Part shown: positions 24,571 to 39,100 of the stretch, piece by piece
Position numbering within the stretch: position 1 is the stretch's first letter
How the letters are laid out: each line of letters begins with the position of its first letter
From: Sebastes aleutianus
Lineage: Eukaryota; Chordata; Actinopteri; Perciformes; Sebastidae
Assembly: GCA_916700875.1 (NCBI GenBank)
Contig: CAKAKS010000038.1
Coordinates: 12,891,944 to 12,955,943, forward strand
Length of the DNA stretch: 64,000 nt
Direction of reading: 5' to 3'
Notes under the pieces: model-generated
The model's database searches: none
What the model was told of the DNA's origin: nothing
What the model saw: only the letters and a program-made list of their open reading frames with translations
Made by a program: the position numbers and the translations under genes

Positions 24571-27500
24571 TCTTAAAGTAGGGGTGCTGCACTTTTAATA
24601 AGGCTCAAGCTTGCACACCTGAATTTCCATAATTGTAGATGCTTTTAATAGCTTTAGGAACCGTCAGAACTACGAGTAACATTTCATGTAAACAACATTT
24701 TAATAAGACAGTGCTCTCAGCAGCTGCAAGGTGTATAAACCAATGGGAAATGGATGGACAAAAACAGCTTGGTCATTGGCACTACAGATTTCTGGTAACA
24801 AGATCCCCAGGGGCCCAAAAAGACCCCAGGTTCACTGTGTAGAAATTGTTTTTGAATATAATATGAGCTACTAAAGCACAACTGGCATGTACCCAATCTC
24901 GATGCCCTAAAATATAGTTTTAGGATATTTATTTATTTCAGCAGATACTTGCATGATGCATATTCCTACATTTATATGTAATATATCAGCCTAGGAATAA
25001 TGCCCCTAGTACACTAATCTGGCCATCTGATTTAGGACAGGGGTCACTCAAGTTCATTCAAATCAGCCACAGAAACAGATTAAAGGACAGGTTGAGATTT
25101 TTTTTCAAGTCTATCTTAATGCAATAGTCACATGCCTATATGTAACACTGAAAGAGTTATTGGTCGTTGTCTTTGTCTCTCCTGATCATACTGTCCGTAA
25201 AGGGTGATAAAAAAAATCTAAGCAGCAGAGGCAGAGACATCCAGACTTTTAGTGGGCGTTCAGACTGATATCAGCCCTGCTTTAAAACAAAACAAGGGGT
25301 TGCGTTGGTGGGGGCATGTTGCTTCAGGTACCAGTGATACATGACATACAATCAAGTCTAGTTTGAGTAACAGATCTGTGAATTAGAAGTCTTCTCAGAT
25401 GCCAAAACACTGCTTAGCGATTTATGTTAATAACACTACAGAATTTAGTGTACAGAATTTTTCATCGCAACACAATCACAAGGTAAACAGTAGAACTAAA
25501 GCGTTCACGCTACAAGGTAATCCACCTGGAATGTGCGTTTGCATGTATTTGATTAGACAACGCAGCGCCTTGTTGGATAGCAAAAGCACCCCCGATGTGC
25601 CGTCGGATTCCCTTCATTCAAATGAACTAAGGGGCTGTGTTTTAAAGCCGGTTTAGTATGCATCAAGGTCCAAATACACTGGATTCCCATAATGCAACTC
25701 AATAATAATTTCCTTGTCTGGTAAATGCCTAACACCAAAGCCGCAGAAGAAATGATGACCAAAAAAGCTAATTCTCAAATAACTATAAAGCAAGGAATCT
25801 CTGTCTGTGTGTCCTTCTCATATCTCAAGAACCTCTCATTCAATCCATTTCACATTTAGAAGGTGTATTGCTGGGGACCCAAGGGAGTGCCATGTAGAAT
25901 TTTTTACAATCGGGACACGCAGCACATTCAATATTAATAAACTTTTGTATAAACATGCGAACAGTGCTCTTGTGCAGCAGCGGGTGCAGGGCTTCAGTGC
26001 TCTGCAGACCGAGTCGAGCATGTTGTCTGAAGCGGGTCGTTCACTTTTGCTGCTGGATGCTGAATATACTAACGTATAGATTAGTATATACGTATAGAAA
26101 CGTATATACTAACTAACAGAACTCCTCTGGCGCTTCCCTGGAGTCAACAAACGATGAGCGGTTCGACAACGCTACAAGCTGCATTCCTGGGAGCCAAGCA
26201 ATCGGCCTGTTCGGATCAACCACGCCTTGAAAGGGCACTGCACTAGTGTGTAAAAGCTGTGGAGTGTCCCTTTAAGTTCAGCCCAAGTTTACCAAATGAA
26301 GCAGGTATTTTGCAAAGTGACAGTCTTTAGTAAATTCCCTCTTAGCTTCTGCTAGAATACATTTGTGCACAGGAGGAAGACTGTGGATTTTGTCGCTTCA
26401 CATATGTTTACATACATATGGAGGAGGAATAGTAACAAAAACCTTGTATAATGTATATATGGGCATGGGACAGACTTGAAAAAATGTGAACCTATCCTTC
26501 AAGGTGCTCAGTGATGGGTTTTTTTAGCCCAAACACAAGAGAAGTCTGTGGGTGACTCATTTGTATTTTAATAGTCTGTAATCACTTTTATTGTGGTCAC
26601 GGAGAAATTGCCAGACAGTCCAACAAACACTGTACACCATATAGGTGCAAAAGTGTGGAGGCACCAGCAATTGTTTTGCTTCAGAACATTTTTATTTTGA
26701 TATCTGCTAACATGTTACATAAATATGTATGGCTAATTGTTACATCCCGAATGTGTCATAGATCTTTTCGTGGGCATATATAAAGATGGTGTTACATAAA
26801 TCCCTGCTAAAGAAGGTGTAACCCGGTTATTTTATGTTTCTGTGTCTCTCTATATCATAAACATGAGGCGGGCGGATTTAAATGGTTAGAAAACTGATAA
26901 CCTTTTTCTTAAATGGTAATAATCCTCTAAATGAGTCATGAAAGGTTGGAGCTGTTAGAAATACACAGACAAACCATGCATTAAAACCGATTAAAATTTG
27001 TTTTCACAGCCGTGTTTATAGACAGTGACATGGATTACACTACAGTCATTGAAATTATATTCCATTTTCTTTTATCTTCTTGGTATAAATTGGAGGTTTT
27101 TACTATGATCTTGTTATTGGGATTTAAAGTGTGATCCAGCTGCAACAACAAGGCGCAAAGACAAGTATAGGAAGCAGGAAAAGATTTGGGAAGAAGCAAA
27201 CTTCAGTGATGTCAAAGACTAACTTGGGACACTGGACAGCACATGCAGTCTTCAAGAATACACCAATAACATAAACTGGAAATGAAACATTGCCACTCTT
27301 TCTCTCAACCTCAACCCTCACTCACACACAGAAACACATACATCTCCATGGCAACTGATAAAAGAATAGCTGGTGTGCAAAAAGAAGTGATTGCCAAAGC
27401 ATATACAAGAACTTGGATGGTCAGCAAGAAGCAAATTTATGGAATAAAGAAAAATCCAGGAAAGAATTGAGGGATCTAAGCGGAACAACAAATGCCGTCA

Positions 27501-29066
27501 GTCAAAGAATATGAAGAAAATGCTAAATTAACATAGCTTTAATGTCAAAAAACATGTAATTCCTCAAAGAGTAGAGCCTAAAATGCTCTCAACCCAATTT
27601 AAGTGTCAATTTGTTGCTTTTCAGGGGGCTTAATTACAGGCTACACATTTATTTATCGCAAGTGTGGTTCAAACTGAAAATTTGCTCAACGCAAGTCCTG
27701 CAGAATCCAAATCGAGCAGAAGGATTTGAGCAAATATGAAGGAATGAAAGTTGCGCGGATGTTGCAGATAGCAGAACAGAGAGGGTGGGCAACAGAAGAG
27801 GGGAGAGGACAAGGGAAGGAGTACAGCACAGAGTACAGCACAGTACACCACCTACACTCGTCTCCATGGCAACTACCACACTAGAACGAGTGATAATGCA
27901 GTTCCCTCTCTTCCGATTCTGAAAACTGTTCAATTGGTACCATATGCACTGTGCAGTATGTGGGAGACAAAGCGTTCTGTATTCTGTTGTTGCAGAAATG
28001 CGTGCAATGTAATGCTTCTAAAAAACACTACTGGTTAAATATTTTTTGACTGCATACGTTACATCCGTCTATCCACCAGGGACGTTGGCTTCAGCCCGAC
28101 ACTGAATTCATCATCATCGCTTTAAGGGATAACTTGTTATTTTTGAATTAAATGTGTTGTTGTTGTTTTTTTCTTCTTGGCCAAAGCAAGTGGCACAGTG
28201 TGTGGGCAGCAGTTGCTTTCAAAGAAACAAGTATTGAGGTTGATAGAATTGAAAAGGCATGATAAAATAAATGCCTTTTCTTCCAATCTAGCTCCTGCCG
28301 CTGTTGCTGCTGATGTAAAGTGACAGCGTAACAATTCAAAATCTTCAGACATGGTTTTGTGCAACACGTTCTTTGAAATCTGTATCCTCAAAAAGTGATT
28401 ATGCTACTGTGCTGAATACAGTTTCACTTTGGGGCTTTACTGTGGAAAAATGTGACAACAAAGTGTCTGTAAAATGTGTGCTAAATTATATATCTTAACC
28501 AAAAAAAAGACTGGTGAAATGATTTGAGACAATGTGTCTCTGCTACACCCACCACTCCTTTTTTTAGCCTCTGTCCACGGCCCTTTCATCCTATTCTGGA
28601 TTCATTTTGTTGTCTCTAAACGGCTTGTTTAACTGCCAAAGCAGCACAGTATACTATGCTGCGGTTAGCATAACTAATACTTGCTCATTTTGCTACCAAA
28701 TAAAAAAAAAAATCAATTTGTCTGAGGGGGATTTTCCTGATCTGGTCTTCTGTCATTTGATGTTAATTTGTTTGACAGACTGTCATGATTAATACAAAGT
28801 GCAATCAGTCTGTCACCATCAACTCAGCATATGACAAATACAGAGCAAGTAAAGTCGGTTGTCGGACGGCCCAGGAGGAAAACTTCCAGATGGCCGATCC
28901 GCCTCTGCTCTTCACTTCATCACTAGTGTCTGTATCATGACAGAGATCATCTGACTGTCTGAAAAGTGAAGTAGATTTGTGATCTTTATCCACAGTGTCA
29001 TTTGTGCAGCCTGGTTTATTACATGTTCATATCTCTGTGAATGCCTGTTGTATAATGGGATATTAA
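24571..29066. other. Non-coding stretch with one dispersed repeat (about 25795-26270)
   Basis: No gene recognised. The segment from 25796 resembles the repeat at 5600-5960. Near 26060-26115 there is a small palindromic TATACGTATA cluster. None of the short open frames looks like a protein. Confidence 0.45.
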
Positions 29067-29510
29067 TAGGGCGCTCAATCGATTCAAATATTTAATCGGG
29101 ATTAATCGCACAATTGTCCATAGTTAATCGTGATTAATTGCAAATTAATCACACATTTTGTATCTGTCCAAAATGTACCTTAAGGGAGTCAAGCATGAAT
29201 TCTCTTATCAACATGGAAGTGGGCAAAGTGTGGACAAATATTGTCCAGAAACCCTCACAGGTACTGCATTTAGCATTAAAAATATGCTCAAATCATAACA
29301 TGGCAAACTGCAGCCCAACAGGCAACAACAGCTGTCAGTGTGTCAGTGTGCTGACTTGACTATGACTTGCCCCAAACTGCATGTGATTATCATAAAGTGG
29401 GCATGTCTGTAAAGGGGAGACTTGTGGGTACCCATTTTCATTCACATATCTTGAGGTCAGCGGTCAACGGACCTCTTTTATCCTTTATTGCATTAACTTT
29501 GACAGCTCTA
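29067..29510 (-). mobile_element. hAT-like miniature transposon, copy 3 (reverse, internally shortened)
   Basis: Starts TAGGGCGCTCAATCGATTCA and ends CTTTGACAGCTCTA, degenerate forms of the ends of 20485-21187. The interior matches that element in reverse (GACTTGACTATGACTTGCCC, CCCATTTTCATTCACATATC). The flanks GATATTAA and GTTATTCA agree at 6 of 8 bases, a decayed 8-bp target duplication. Confidence 0.72.
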
Positions 29511-29649
29511 GTTATTCATTTATTAAGTTTAGCAGATCAGTGTCATAATTAATTGCACTTTTTGTTCACCTACACCTGTGCAAAGTGACAGTATTTTAAA
29601 GGGTCCTCATTGGCAGTGTGTTGCCTGTCCACTAACACATCCAAGACAT

Positions 29650-30860
29650 AAATCTTACTAAGACCGCAACTAATGATTATTTTCATTATCAATTAATCCG
29701 CCAATTATTTTCTCTGTGAATTGATTGGTCTACAAAATGTCAGAAAGTAATGAAAAGCGATCACAATTTCCTGAAGCCCCAAAAATATCTTGTTTTGTAC
29801 TACCGTCCAACAGTCCAAAAACCAATGTTATTCAATCTATAATTAAACAAAATACAGAAAAGCAGCAAATCCTCACAATTGATAAATTGAAAGCAGGGAA
29901 CATTTGGCATTTTGGCATTAAAGTGACTCATACATTTAATCAATTATCAAAAAAAAATGCATGATATTTTTCCGGCCATAGTTTGGTCTATAAAAACAGA
30001 AAATAGTGGAAACAATTAACTAGAATGCAATTAATTTAACATATTGAAATTGCTTGTTTTTCTCCACCAACAGTGAAAAACCAGACAAAGACATTCAGTT
30101 TTCTGAAAGATAATTAAGAAAAGCAGCAAATCTTACGCTGCACGATTATGGCTAAAATGATAATCATGATTATTTTGATCAATATTGAGATCACAATTAT
30201 TATCACGATTATTCATAGATTTTAGGGAAAAATATATTTTTATTGCAATTTCACATTTAAAAAACTGAGCGCTGCTTTCACTTCCATAATGTGCTAAATT
30301 CCAACCGTCAAAAATTCAAAATTATATTCTTTTACAGTGTTATTGTTATCTCTAGTGGTTATTTGCATAAAAACACAATTCAAATGATTAGGAAATAAAT
30401 TATTGTATTTTTATCTAAATATTTGCTTTGATTAAAAAGAATCTTGGTATGAGTAGTTTTAATTATATATTATAATCTGCTTAGTGGTAGTGTTAAGAAG
30501 TTAATCAGGTCATAATTCCCTCTCTATTATGTATTTTATATTGCTGTGAAAACATCTTCAAACAACTGCATTTATTCAAGTTGGCAGTGCATCTCTAGCT
30601 GTTAGTTTAGAAAGCGCTTGATTTATGCAGCAGAGTTTTCTATGAGCGGAGCATGCATATTTAACGCCAATATTGCAGGCGATCATGTTCATTTAATTCT
30701 GGGAAGCCAAAACCGTGATCGCGATCAAAATTCCATTAATTGTGCAGCCCTAGCTGAAACTTTCTTCTTTCGTCTTTTATTTTTGCTTGAAAAATGATTA
30801 TCAAAATTGTTGCTCGTTACATTCCTTCCAATAGACTAATCAATCAACTAATCGTCACCT
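29650..30860. mobile_element. Nested pair of AT-rich miniature transposons
   Basis: The outer element starts near 29660 (CGCAACTAATGATTATTTTC) and ends near 30855 (AGACTAATCAATCAACTAATC), complementary-style ends of a common teleost family. It is split by an inner element at about 30134-30753 (GCTGCACGATTATGGC to ATTAATTGTGCAGCCC), whose ends are inverted repeats of GCTGCAC/GTGCAGC. No coding capacity is seen in either. Confidence 0.6.
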
Positions 30861-33113
30861 CAAAATCTGACTGTCTTGGTCAATTCATTCTGGATGTGAT
30901 GGTTCTACTTTAAGTACCTTTTCCTATCAGATTATTTTTTTCATCAACCAACAAAACAACCTGAGTTAATAGGATATTTGAAGCGAGTACATTAGCAGAG
31001 GTCAGGGGGTTCTACATCAGATCATGCAAAAAGCATTTTCTCTTTTTTTCCCCAGCTGACAGGTAAACAACATCAAATGAAGCTTGAGTTTTTTTGCATC
31101 AACAGCCTGGTTACTTGTGACACAGAACAAAGACGTGGTTGAGTGCTTAGACGAGATGCTCTACTCAACATCATCAGGAAAATAGAGGAACAGCAGGAGA
31201 AAATCCGCTTGAGTGCAACATGATCCTTTTGGCAGCAACGTCAAATCTGAATTTTGGGAGCTTTCCTTCAAAGGTAAAATTTATGCCTAAACCATCTGCT
31301 GAGGGCTAAACTGATATGAAGGCAGACTCAGCAGGATTTGTACCTGAAACTCCAAAGGAACTCAAGGTCGGCTTCACCAGTCAGCCGTGACGCCGTCACC
31401 TTCATTGATCATGTTCCTGGCTCAAGTGTGAAAGTCAAACAGCCACACTGCGGCTGAAAAGCAAACTAATAATAGAAATAATGTGAAAGCTACTCATTGT
31501 GCTTCAGGAGCGTGATATTCACCCTTGAAACCTGGGTGACTAAACATTTACATTATTTCTGTTCCCCGGTGGGCTTTTATGCAACACAGACTGGTCGAGA
31601 TGGCCAAAAGCTACACGACGCTGTGCAGGGGAAAGATTCTTGTTCAATGTATGAGGGGTCAAAGGTGCCACGCTAGCCAAGCACTCAGTGGTGTTCAGGG
31701 TGACTCTGTTGCTCTGTGATTGTACCCTGAGAGAATAAATATAGAAAACATCATTTAATGTCCTACAGGGATCAACAAAGCGGTATTGTTTGCTGTGACA
31801 CTCGAGACTGGAGCTCAAACAATTTTCTGTTATTTACCAGGAACAGAAATAGCACCTTTTATAATAGCTTCACGACCAGCGCAGACATATTCAAAATGCT
31901 TGTATGTCGGCTGTCTGGTTTATTTAGATACTGTAATGTGATTTGTGTGTCTATTCATTCTTGTCTATTCAGTGAGGCAGTGAGTGGAACTTTGAATTTA
32001 AATCTAAAGTATCAGACTACATTAAGAAAGAAGGAATAAGGCATTAAATATGAAAGAAACTGAGGTTTGCTGTCAATAACAATACAGGGTTTTTTCATGT
32101 CTGTTAAAATTTAGCAATGAGCAATAACAGCTTTGAATGCTTAGATCAATTAAAACTGTCACGATGACTTGCCAGATACAGGCAGAAAATTAAACTCCTG
32201 GGCCCAGTTTACTCAAAACTATCTCATGTGATTTCAGTAATGGCATTCGACTGATTGCAAAATTAAGGTTTTAAACAAACAAATGTGAAATTTAGTCATT
32301 TGTCTTCTATGTAAACCAAGGTTAAACTAATTTAATGACACAAAACTCTCACTGTATGGGTAGATTCAGGATGGATTTGGAGTTGTGAAGGGCATAACAG
32401 ATGGAATTAATTTTAATATGATGATGGACGGGTTAAAAACAACATTAAATAAATTAAAATTGGGTTTATGAAGTGTGATAATAGAATTCATAGAAATAGT
32501 ATGAATTATGCAGTTTTATTTTTGTTGAGAAATATGTACATTTGTAGAAACCAAAATATATTGATCGTAAAAAAGACATTTTATTAAAAACAAAAATAAA
32601 TCAAAAGCTACCAATGTGCAGATGGAGACCTACATCGCTTCCAAAGCCAATCTGTAGTTTTTCATCCATTCAACCTGGATTTGTCAGAGTGTTGATGTAC
32701 AAAATGAATTACTATACACAGATACACAAGACTTTTTTGCAGTTTAAGGAAATTTACCAACTGATTTGGTTGCCTGTTTCTCCAAACGTGCCGACCGCCA
32801 TCTACTGTAGGTAATACACCGACTATGGATAAGTACCTCGTACAACCCCACTTCCAAACATCTGAAATGTCCCTTTAATCACAGTGACCACTAAATCCCA
32901 AAACATCTGCAACTTTTATAATACATCTCTGGTGCCAAGGTTACTTTGTATGGAGATGTAGACAGTTGGGTGAAGAAAAGGTATTTACCCCATATGGTTG
33001 AACAGAAACTGGTTGTGTTTTTTCCTCATGTCACTCGATCAAGTCCCTCTAACTGAACTAATGAATTCAAAACAGAAGCACAGACCTATTTCCTGAAATG
33101 TTTTTAAACTAAT
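30861..33113 (-). other. 3' flank of vps72
   Basis: No coding sequence recognised. On the minus strand AATAAA signals occur at 32580-32585 and 32515-32520, within about 600 bases of the vps72 stop codon. They are candidate poly(A) signals for that gene. Where its 3'UTR ends cannot be told. Confidence 0.4.
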
Positions 33114-36100
33114 CTATGTTGCCATAGCACTCTGCTTGACAACCATTTTATGGCGTGAGCCCTTTGTTGCTGAAGAGTCAAGTCCCGTCACCGCACCCGA
33201 AGTGTTTGGAAATCCATGTGCAGCCACGTATTTACGGTACGCTTCTCGGATGATGCGGAAGGCTCGTGTGTTGGCGTAAGGTATATCAGTGACCGGGTCT
33301 CGGTACAGTGCGGCCTTGTGGGTGACAGGACAAACCTCCTGGACCGGCAGCGGAGGACTCGACTGGTCGATGTGTGGGAAGGATGCCTCGAAAGCTTCGT
33401 CCTCACTGAATGTTATGTAGGTACGGGAGCACAGGCCTCCGGCAGGCTGCTGGGAAGGTGTGGCAGGATTTTGTGGTGCAGTCTGAGGGACGTCCTGATC
33501 CAACCTTTCGAAAATGGAAAAATTACAACCATTATTTTTACACAAATATACTATATGCACTCAAATAAATAAAGTAAATTGAGTTGAAGCGGATTACTTC
33601 AAGCTGGCACAAATGTAAACAATGGTGCAATAGCCATTTTTCTGAAGCCAATTACGCCTAGCAGTAGATCATACGTACCCTTCAACATCCACGTTTTCTT
33701 CTTTAAGAACTGAGTGAGAGACTAATGGCATCAGGACTGAATGGTAACGGATGGTTGGTCCTTCAAAACGACGCTTCTTATGGACTTGTTTCTTCTTGTC
33801 CGCCTCCAGACGTTCATAGTTCTCTACAAACAGAAATTAAAATTAATAAGGGCATCCATATTAAGTGTATTGTCATTAAAATAAAACTTGAGATTTGAGA
33901 CAACTTGAGAATTTGATAGTTTTATCAAGTTTTCTTTTATCAAATTGATTTGTGAACAATCTCGCCCCAGCTGCACTTTATTCATATGTCCCAAAAATAA
34001 ATACCAATATGATAACTACTATGCTTATTTTTTGGAGCGATGCAAAAAACAAAAATCTCACTGATGAAGTCAGACATATGTTCGTGTTAGTCATCCCTGT
34101 AACATACTAGTGCATATACTGAAAAGCTTAAGCAAAAGTACATAACATTCGACCTTTTGGAACCAAAACTCCACATTTGAGTAACTTGACCAATATGTGC
34201 TCACCTAAAGATCGAATGTTGATCTCAGCTGTTATTTTGGCCTCCGCCAGCAGTTCATCCTGGGTAAGGGGCCGGTCCCGATGAGCACCTCTGCGTCTCC
34301 GAGGGGCATCCTGACGCTCTTGCAAGCGCAGATTGGTCTTTCGGGTATGTTCACTGGTGGACTGTCGCACAGACTTCCGAGCTAAAGAATAATTAAAGCA
34401 TTTGTAATCAAAAAAACCCTGAAGAGGCAGAATCCTGTTAAAAGAATTATCCATATGTTCAAAAGCTGACCCTCTGATGCAGTTGTGCTGTAATCGTCAT
34501 GTTCTTATGAGGTGATGGTTTATGTGTAAAACAGTTAAAGTGAAGCGTTTTGGATCATTTATGGGGAGGTATCTGAAAACAGTGTGTAGGCATTTGTGGG
34601 AGGTTCGTAGCAATCTTACTCTCTGCAAAATCTTGAAATTCTTGTGGAATTCTTCTTTTGAGCTCCACTTTAACTTTCTCAGTCTTCTTCAGTTCCTCGG
34701 AGGGTCTCTTGGGTTTGGGTTTTGCCACCTTTATTGGTTCCTTGGATAAAACAAAGATAAAACGGACGATTAACTGCACATCTATTGCAATCATGTTTGC
34801 ATTTCCATGTTCATGTTGTGAATCTGTCACCAAAAATACTTGTATGTCACAAGAGCAGGTCCTTTTATGCTGCATTGTCATTTAAGGTCTCTCAGATATG
34901 AATGTAGACTGATGAAAATAATTATATTCACTTGTTAATGCAGAAACTTGATTCAAAGTCTGATAGCTCCTGAAATGATTGTCACTACCTTATACGCTTT
35001 AGTGACCACTCGACATTTCCTCCGAGGTGCATCATCCTCCTTGTCACTGTCTGGCTCGTCGCCCTCATCGATGTCAAAGTCGCTGTCCACCTCATCCTCT
35101 GTGTCTGAATGTTCTCCGTGGTACTCGTCATCTCCTGATTCCTGAAAGGAAGCAAAAGGGCATCATTTAGCAAAAAGCAACCACCTTCAGAATCAGAATA
35201 CACCCTGGAGTCAGTTTGGTGAACCAAATTTCCTCTGTAGTTTTCTGTAAGTTATATTCAGACTATTTTATAAAGTTCAAGCAGGTGACGTGTCACCATT
35301 TTGAAACTAATTAGGCTAGGTTAGCTGAGGTAAGTTCTGTGATGTGCATGTGTGGTGAGCAAGGCACAATTAAGCTTGGAGATTTAAAGAGGGAGATTCT
35401 CTCCTGTACAACAAGCAGGTTCATTTTTAATTCAGATACTCACTGACCTTGTGTACAAGAACATAAACTCTGATTGAACTTCATCACCTTCACAAACACA
35501 AAAGTGGGTGATTTTAAGATAAATGTTAATCTGCAATAAGTTTTAAAAGAGTCTGGAAAATCTGCATTTGTCTGAGATTTTCAAAACATGTGACAACTAA
35601 CAGAGCTCTAACGAAAAGAAAAATAATATTTTCCTAAATACTGTGTGCACAGATAAGACAAACCCTGCAAAGTAATTTAATTACGACTGGAAAATCATGA
35701 CAACATAAACTGTGACGACAAAGACCAACATCGGTCAAAACAAGTTGAAAATACTCAAGAGAATTTTAAGTCAAGCTAGCCCTCAAATTTGAGTACGTGC
35801 ACTGGCATGGTCACACTGCTTTATCAAATTGCCAGCAGAGATGACTGAGGCGTCTCAGGATTTGTTTGTGATTTTTTTTATCAAGCTACTCTTGTCAACC
35901 TCAGCTGGGACTAACGTCAGAACTGCCAGAGCAGCTGCTGCCAAATCCCCCTACACAAGTTGGCCCTTGAACCAGCAGCTGCTTGAAGAAAATTACCTCA
36001 GACTGTAAATTGAGGATACAACTCAGCCGCATCTTAAAATGTAAGCCTTAAATTAAGTTGCTGCAATATTAAATAATAGCATGTAATGTTCTGACACACA

Positions 36101-39100
36101 ATATAGCCTGAAGCCTTTCCTCTCTTTTTAAGTGTGACGCAGGAAAGGCTGGCACTCTCATCCAGCCTTCACAAATTTGTCAGCTGTTAAGATAGACTGG
36201 GCCAGGAAATGTTGGAGTCGTGGTCGCAGTTTCAGATGAATCACATTGGCATGGTGGTTTTGATGATCAGAGCTGCTGCAGATCTTAATTGAAGGCACAT
36301 TTTGTAGACACATCCGTTGATGTGTCCTTTCCATGTTGGCGGTTAACATCTATTGCATCTTTGATCTTGTATGCATTTTTCTTCTCTTACTATGGCTTTG
36401 AGCACACTTCACAAGCCCTACTAACAGACCTGAGAAACACAAGCTAAAGAGTATTTGTCCCAGTCTCCAAAAACTGCAGTCTAAGGAGCAATTTCTGAAA
36501 AGCCCATGCTGAAGTCCATGATCTTCTTAAATAACGGCTGCGGCATTAACTGCAGGGATGAGGGCATGAACACAGTTAAATCTGCATCACTTCTAATACT
36601 GCAGAGACTTTGAAACATGAACATACACTTGGGTGCCAAGTGTCTATTAAGTACACTTAGCTCGAATATAATAATACAACAGCCCTGCAATAGAGAGGCA
36701 TTGATTCAACTTTGGTTGATTCAGCAGCACTGTAGTGTGTGCTGCTGTTGAATTGTATTGGGTTATACTGAGATGATTCTATTATTTGTTTTCCCCCATC
36801 CCTCAGTGAGAGAAGACTATATGAGACACTTCAATCAAATTAAATTGCTTTACCTATTTACTTCTAAATAATACATTCAACATATTGGCGTATGAAGTCA
36901 ATTCTATATTTCTTTTTGTGACTGATAAGTGAAGTGCAAGCAGTTAGTCCATTAATTGACCTGTCTATCAACATAATTGTTTCCTTTTCAAATAATTTTA
37001 AAGTTAGTTACTGGGTACTTCTATGATTCGTCACATAGAAAACTATTATTTTGACTTTTTTGGTGCCTGTCACTAGGACAATCAAAACAGTCCCTTTGGA
37101 ATATAAAAAATCCTGAAAAATGTGAAGGAATGTAGCTAATATTTTGTACAGGTATTGTGCAAGATAAGGAATTGTCCTGCATGACCTTTTTGTGGCCTCT
37201 GATAACTTATACGATACAACTTTATTGTCAGTTTGCACTGAAATTCATTTTGCATCCATAGGCAGCTCAGTTTGAGAAAAAGTACACATACAATAGACAT
37301 ACTGTTACCATAGACAGACAGACAAGTAAGACCCATCAGACAAAAAACAAAACACATCACAATTATTCATACATAACCCATTACAAAACTACCATCTGTC
37401 CTCTGGATTTACATGTCTTTAGCAGCACATTAATTATTATTTAGCAACAAGATGGACTGATGGACAAAAGGGTTCTTTAGCCTGATGCGGTTAAATGTAG
37501 GGACTCTGAATCGCCTCTTGGAGGGCAGAAGTTGATATTCCCCATTTAAAACATGTAAGGGATCAGAGGAGATGCTGTTGGCAAGTCTGAGCATACTCTT
37601 GTTGTGAGCTGCTTGAAAGGAGGCTGTCACAGGTTGGCCAATGATCTTCGTGCAGATTTTGATTTAGCTATAAAGTTTAGTTTTAAGTTTTACAGATAAA
37701 CTACTGAGCCAGGCTGTGCTGCAGTACAACAGGACACTCTGAATCACTGAACTGAAAAATAGAAAAATAATCTGGCTACTGGCTCCAAATGACCTGAGTC
37801 TGCGAAGAAAGTAAATGCGCTGCTGTATCTTCTTACAAGTAAATTCAATGTGAGGGGTCCATGATAGGGTGGAGTCTATCATAACTCCCAGGTATGATAG
37901 ACATTTGTTCATGAAAGAAGAACTCAATTATAGTCTGTTGCAGTCTAATGTGATTCAATATGAGAATGTGTTCCTTTTGGGGTAACGCTATAATGAAAAT
38001 AGACCGTTTAATTATATCAGCCTGAGTAATTCCACTGTGTAATTGTGTGAAATATATTAATTATTTATTTTCTGAAATATTTTTATGAGAGCTACAAGTT
38101 CTTTTAACATGGTCATGGAGCATATATACTGTATATTTGTATTCTGTGGGGTATCGTTCCTATGCAGAGAGTAGTTTAGTTTATTTATTGACTACACTGA
38201 GGGGCGTTTTATATTTTAATTATTTATTTATTTATTGTGTTGAGTTGAATGTGCTACTTATTTTGTACTGTAATTACCTTGTGCCCTTTCTACCTTTTTT
38301 CTTTTCTTAAAGCTGACTTCAATTCAATTCAATTCAATTCAATTCACTTTATTTGTCCCCGAGGGGCAATTGTAGAGGCTCGTAGAGTAGTACTGGTAGT
38401 ACTAGTAGTACTAGTAGTAGTACTAGTAGTAGTACTAGTAGTAGTTCTATGAGTAGTACTAGTAGTAGGACTAGTAGGACTAGTAGTAGTACTAGTAGTA
38501 GTACTAGTAGTACTAGTAGTAGTGCTAGTAGTAGTTCTAGGAGTAGTACTAGTAGTGGTACTATTAGTAGTGGTACTATTAGTAGTAGTACTAGTAGTAG
38601 TACTAGTAGTGGTACTATTAGTAGTGGTACTATTAGTAGTAGTACTAGTAGTAGTACTAGTAGTAGGACTAGTAGTACTAGTAGTAGTGCTAGTAGTAGT
38701 TCTAGGAGTAGTACTAGTAGTGGTACTATTAGTAGTGGTACTATTAGTAGTAGTACTAGTAGTAGTACTAGTAGTAGGACTAGTAGTACTAGTAGTAGTG
38801 CTAGTAGTACTAGTAGTAGTGCTAGTAGTAGTTCTAGGAGTAGTACTAGTAGTAGTACTAGTAGTAGTACTAGTAGTAGTGCTAGTAGTACTAGTAGTAG
38901 TGCTAGTAGTAGTTCTAGGAGTAGTACTAGTAGTAGTACTAGTAGTAGTACTAGTAGTAGTGCTAGTAGTAGTACTAGTAGTAGTGCTAGTAGTAGTTCT
39001 AGGAGTAGTACTAGTAGTAGTACTAGTAGTAGTACTAGTAGTAGTGCTAGTAGTACTAGTAGTAGTGCTAGTAGTAGTTCTAGGAGTAGTACTAGTAGTA

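Noticed and set aside
37664..37927. Reverse transcriptase gene
   Set aside because: Only the C-terminal part remains, the frame is broken between 37630 and 37664, and upstream catalytic motifs are absent. It is a dead LINE fragment.
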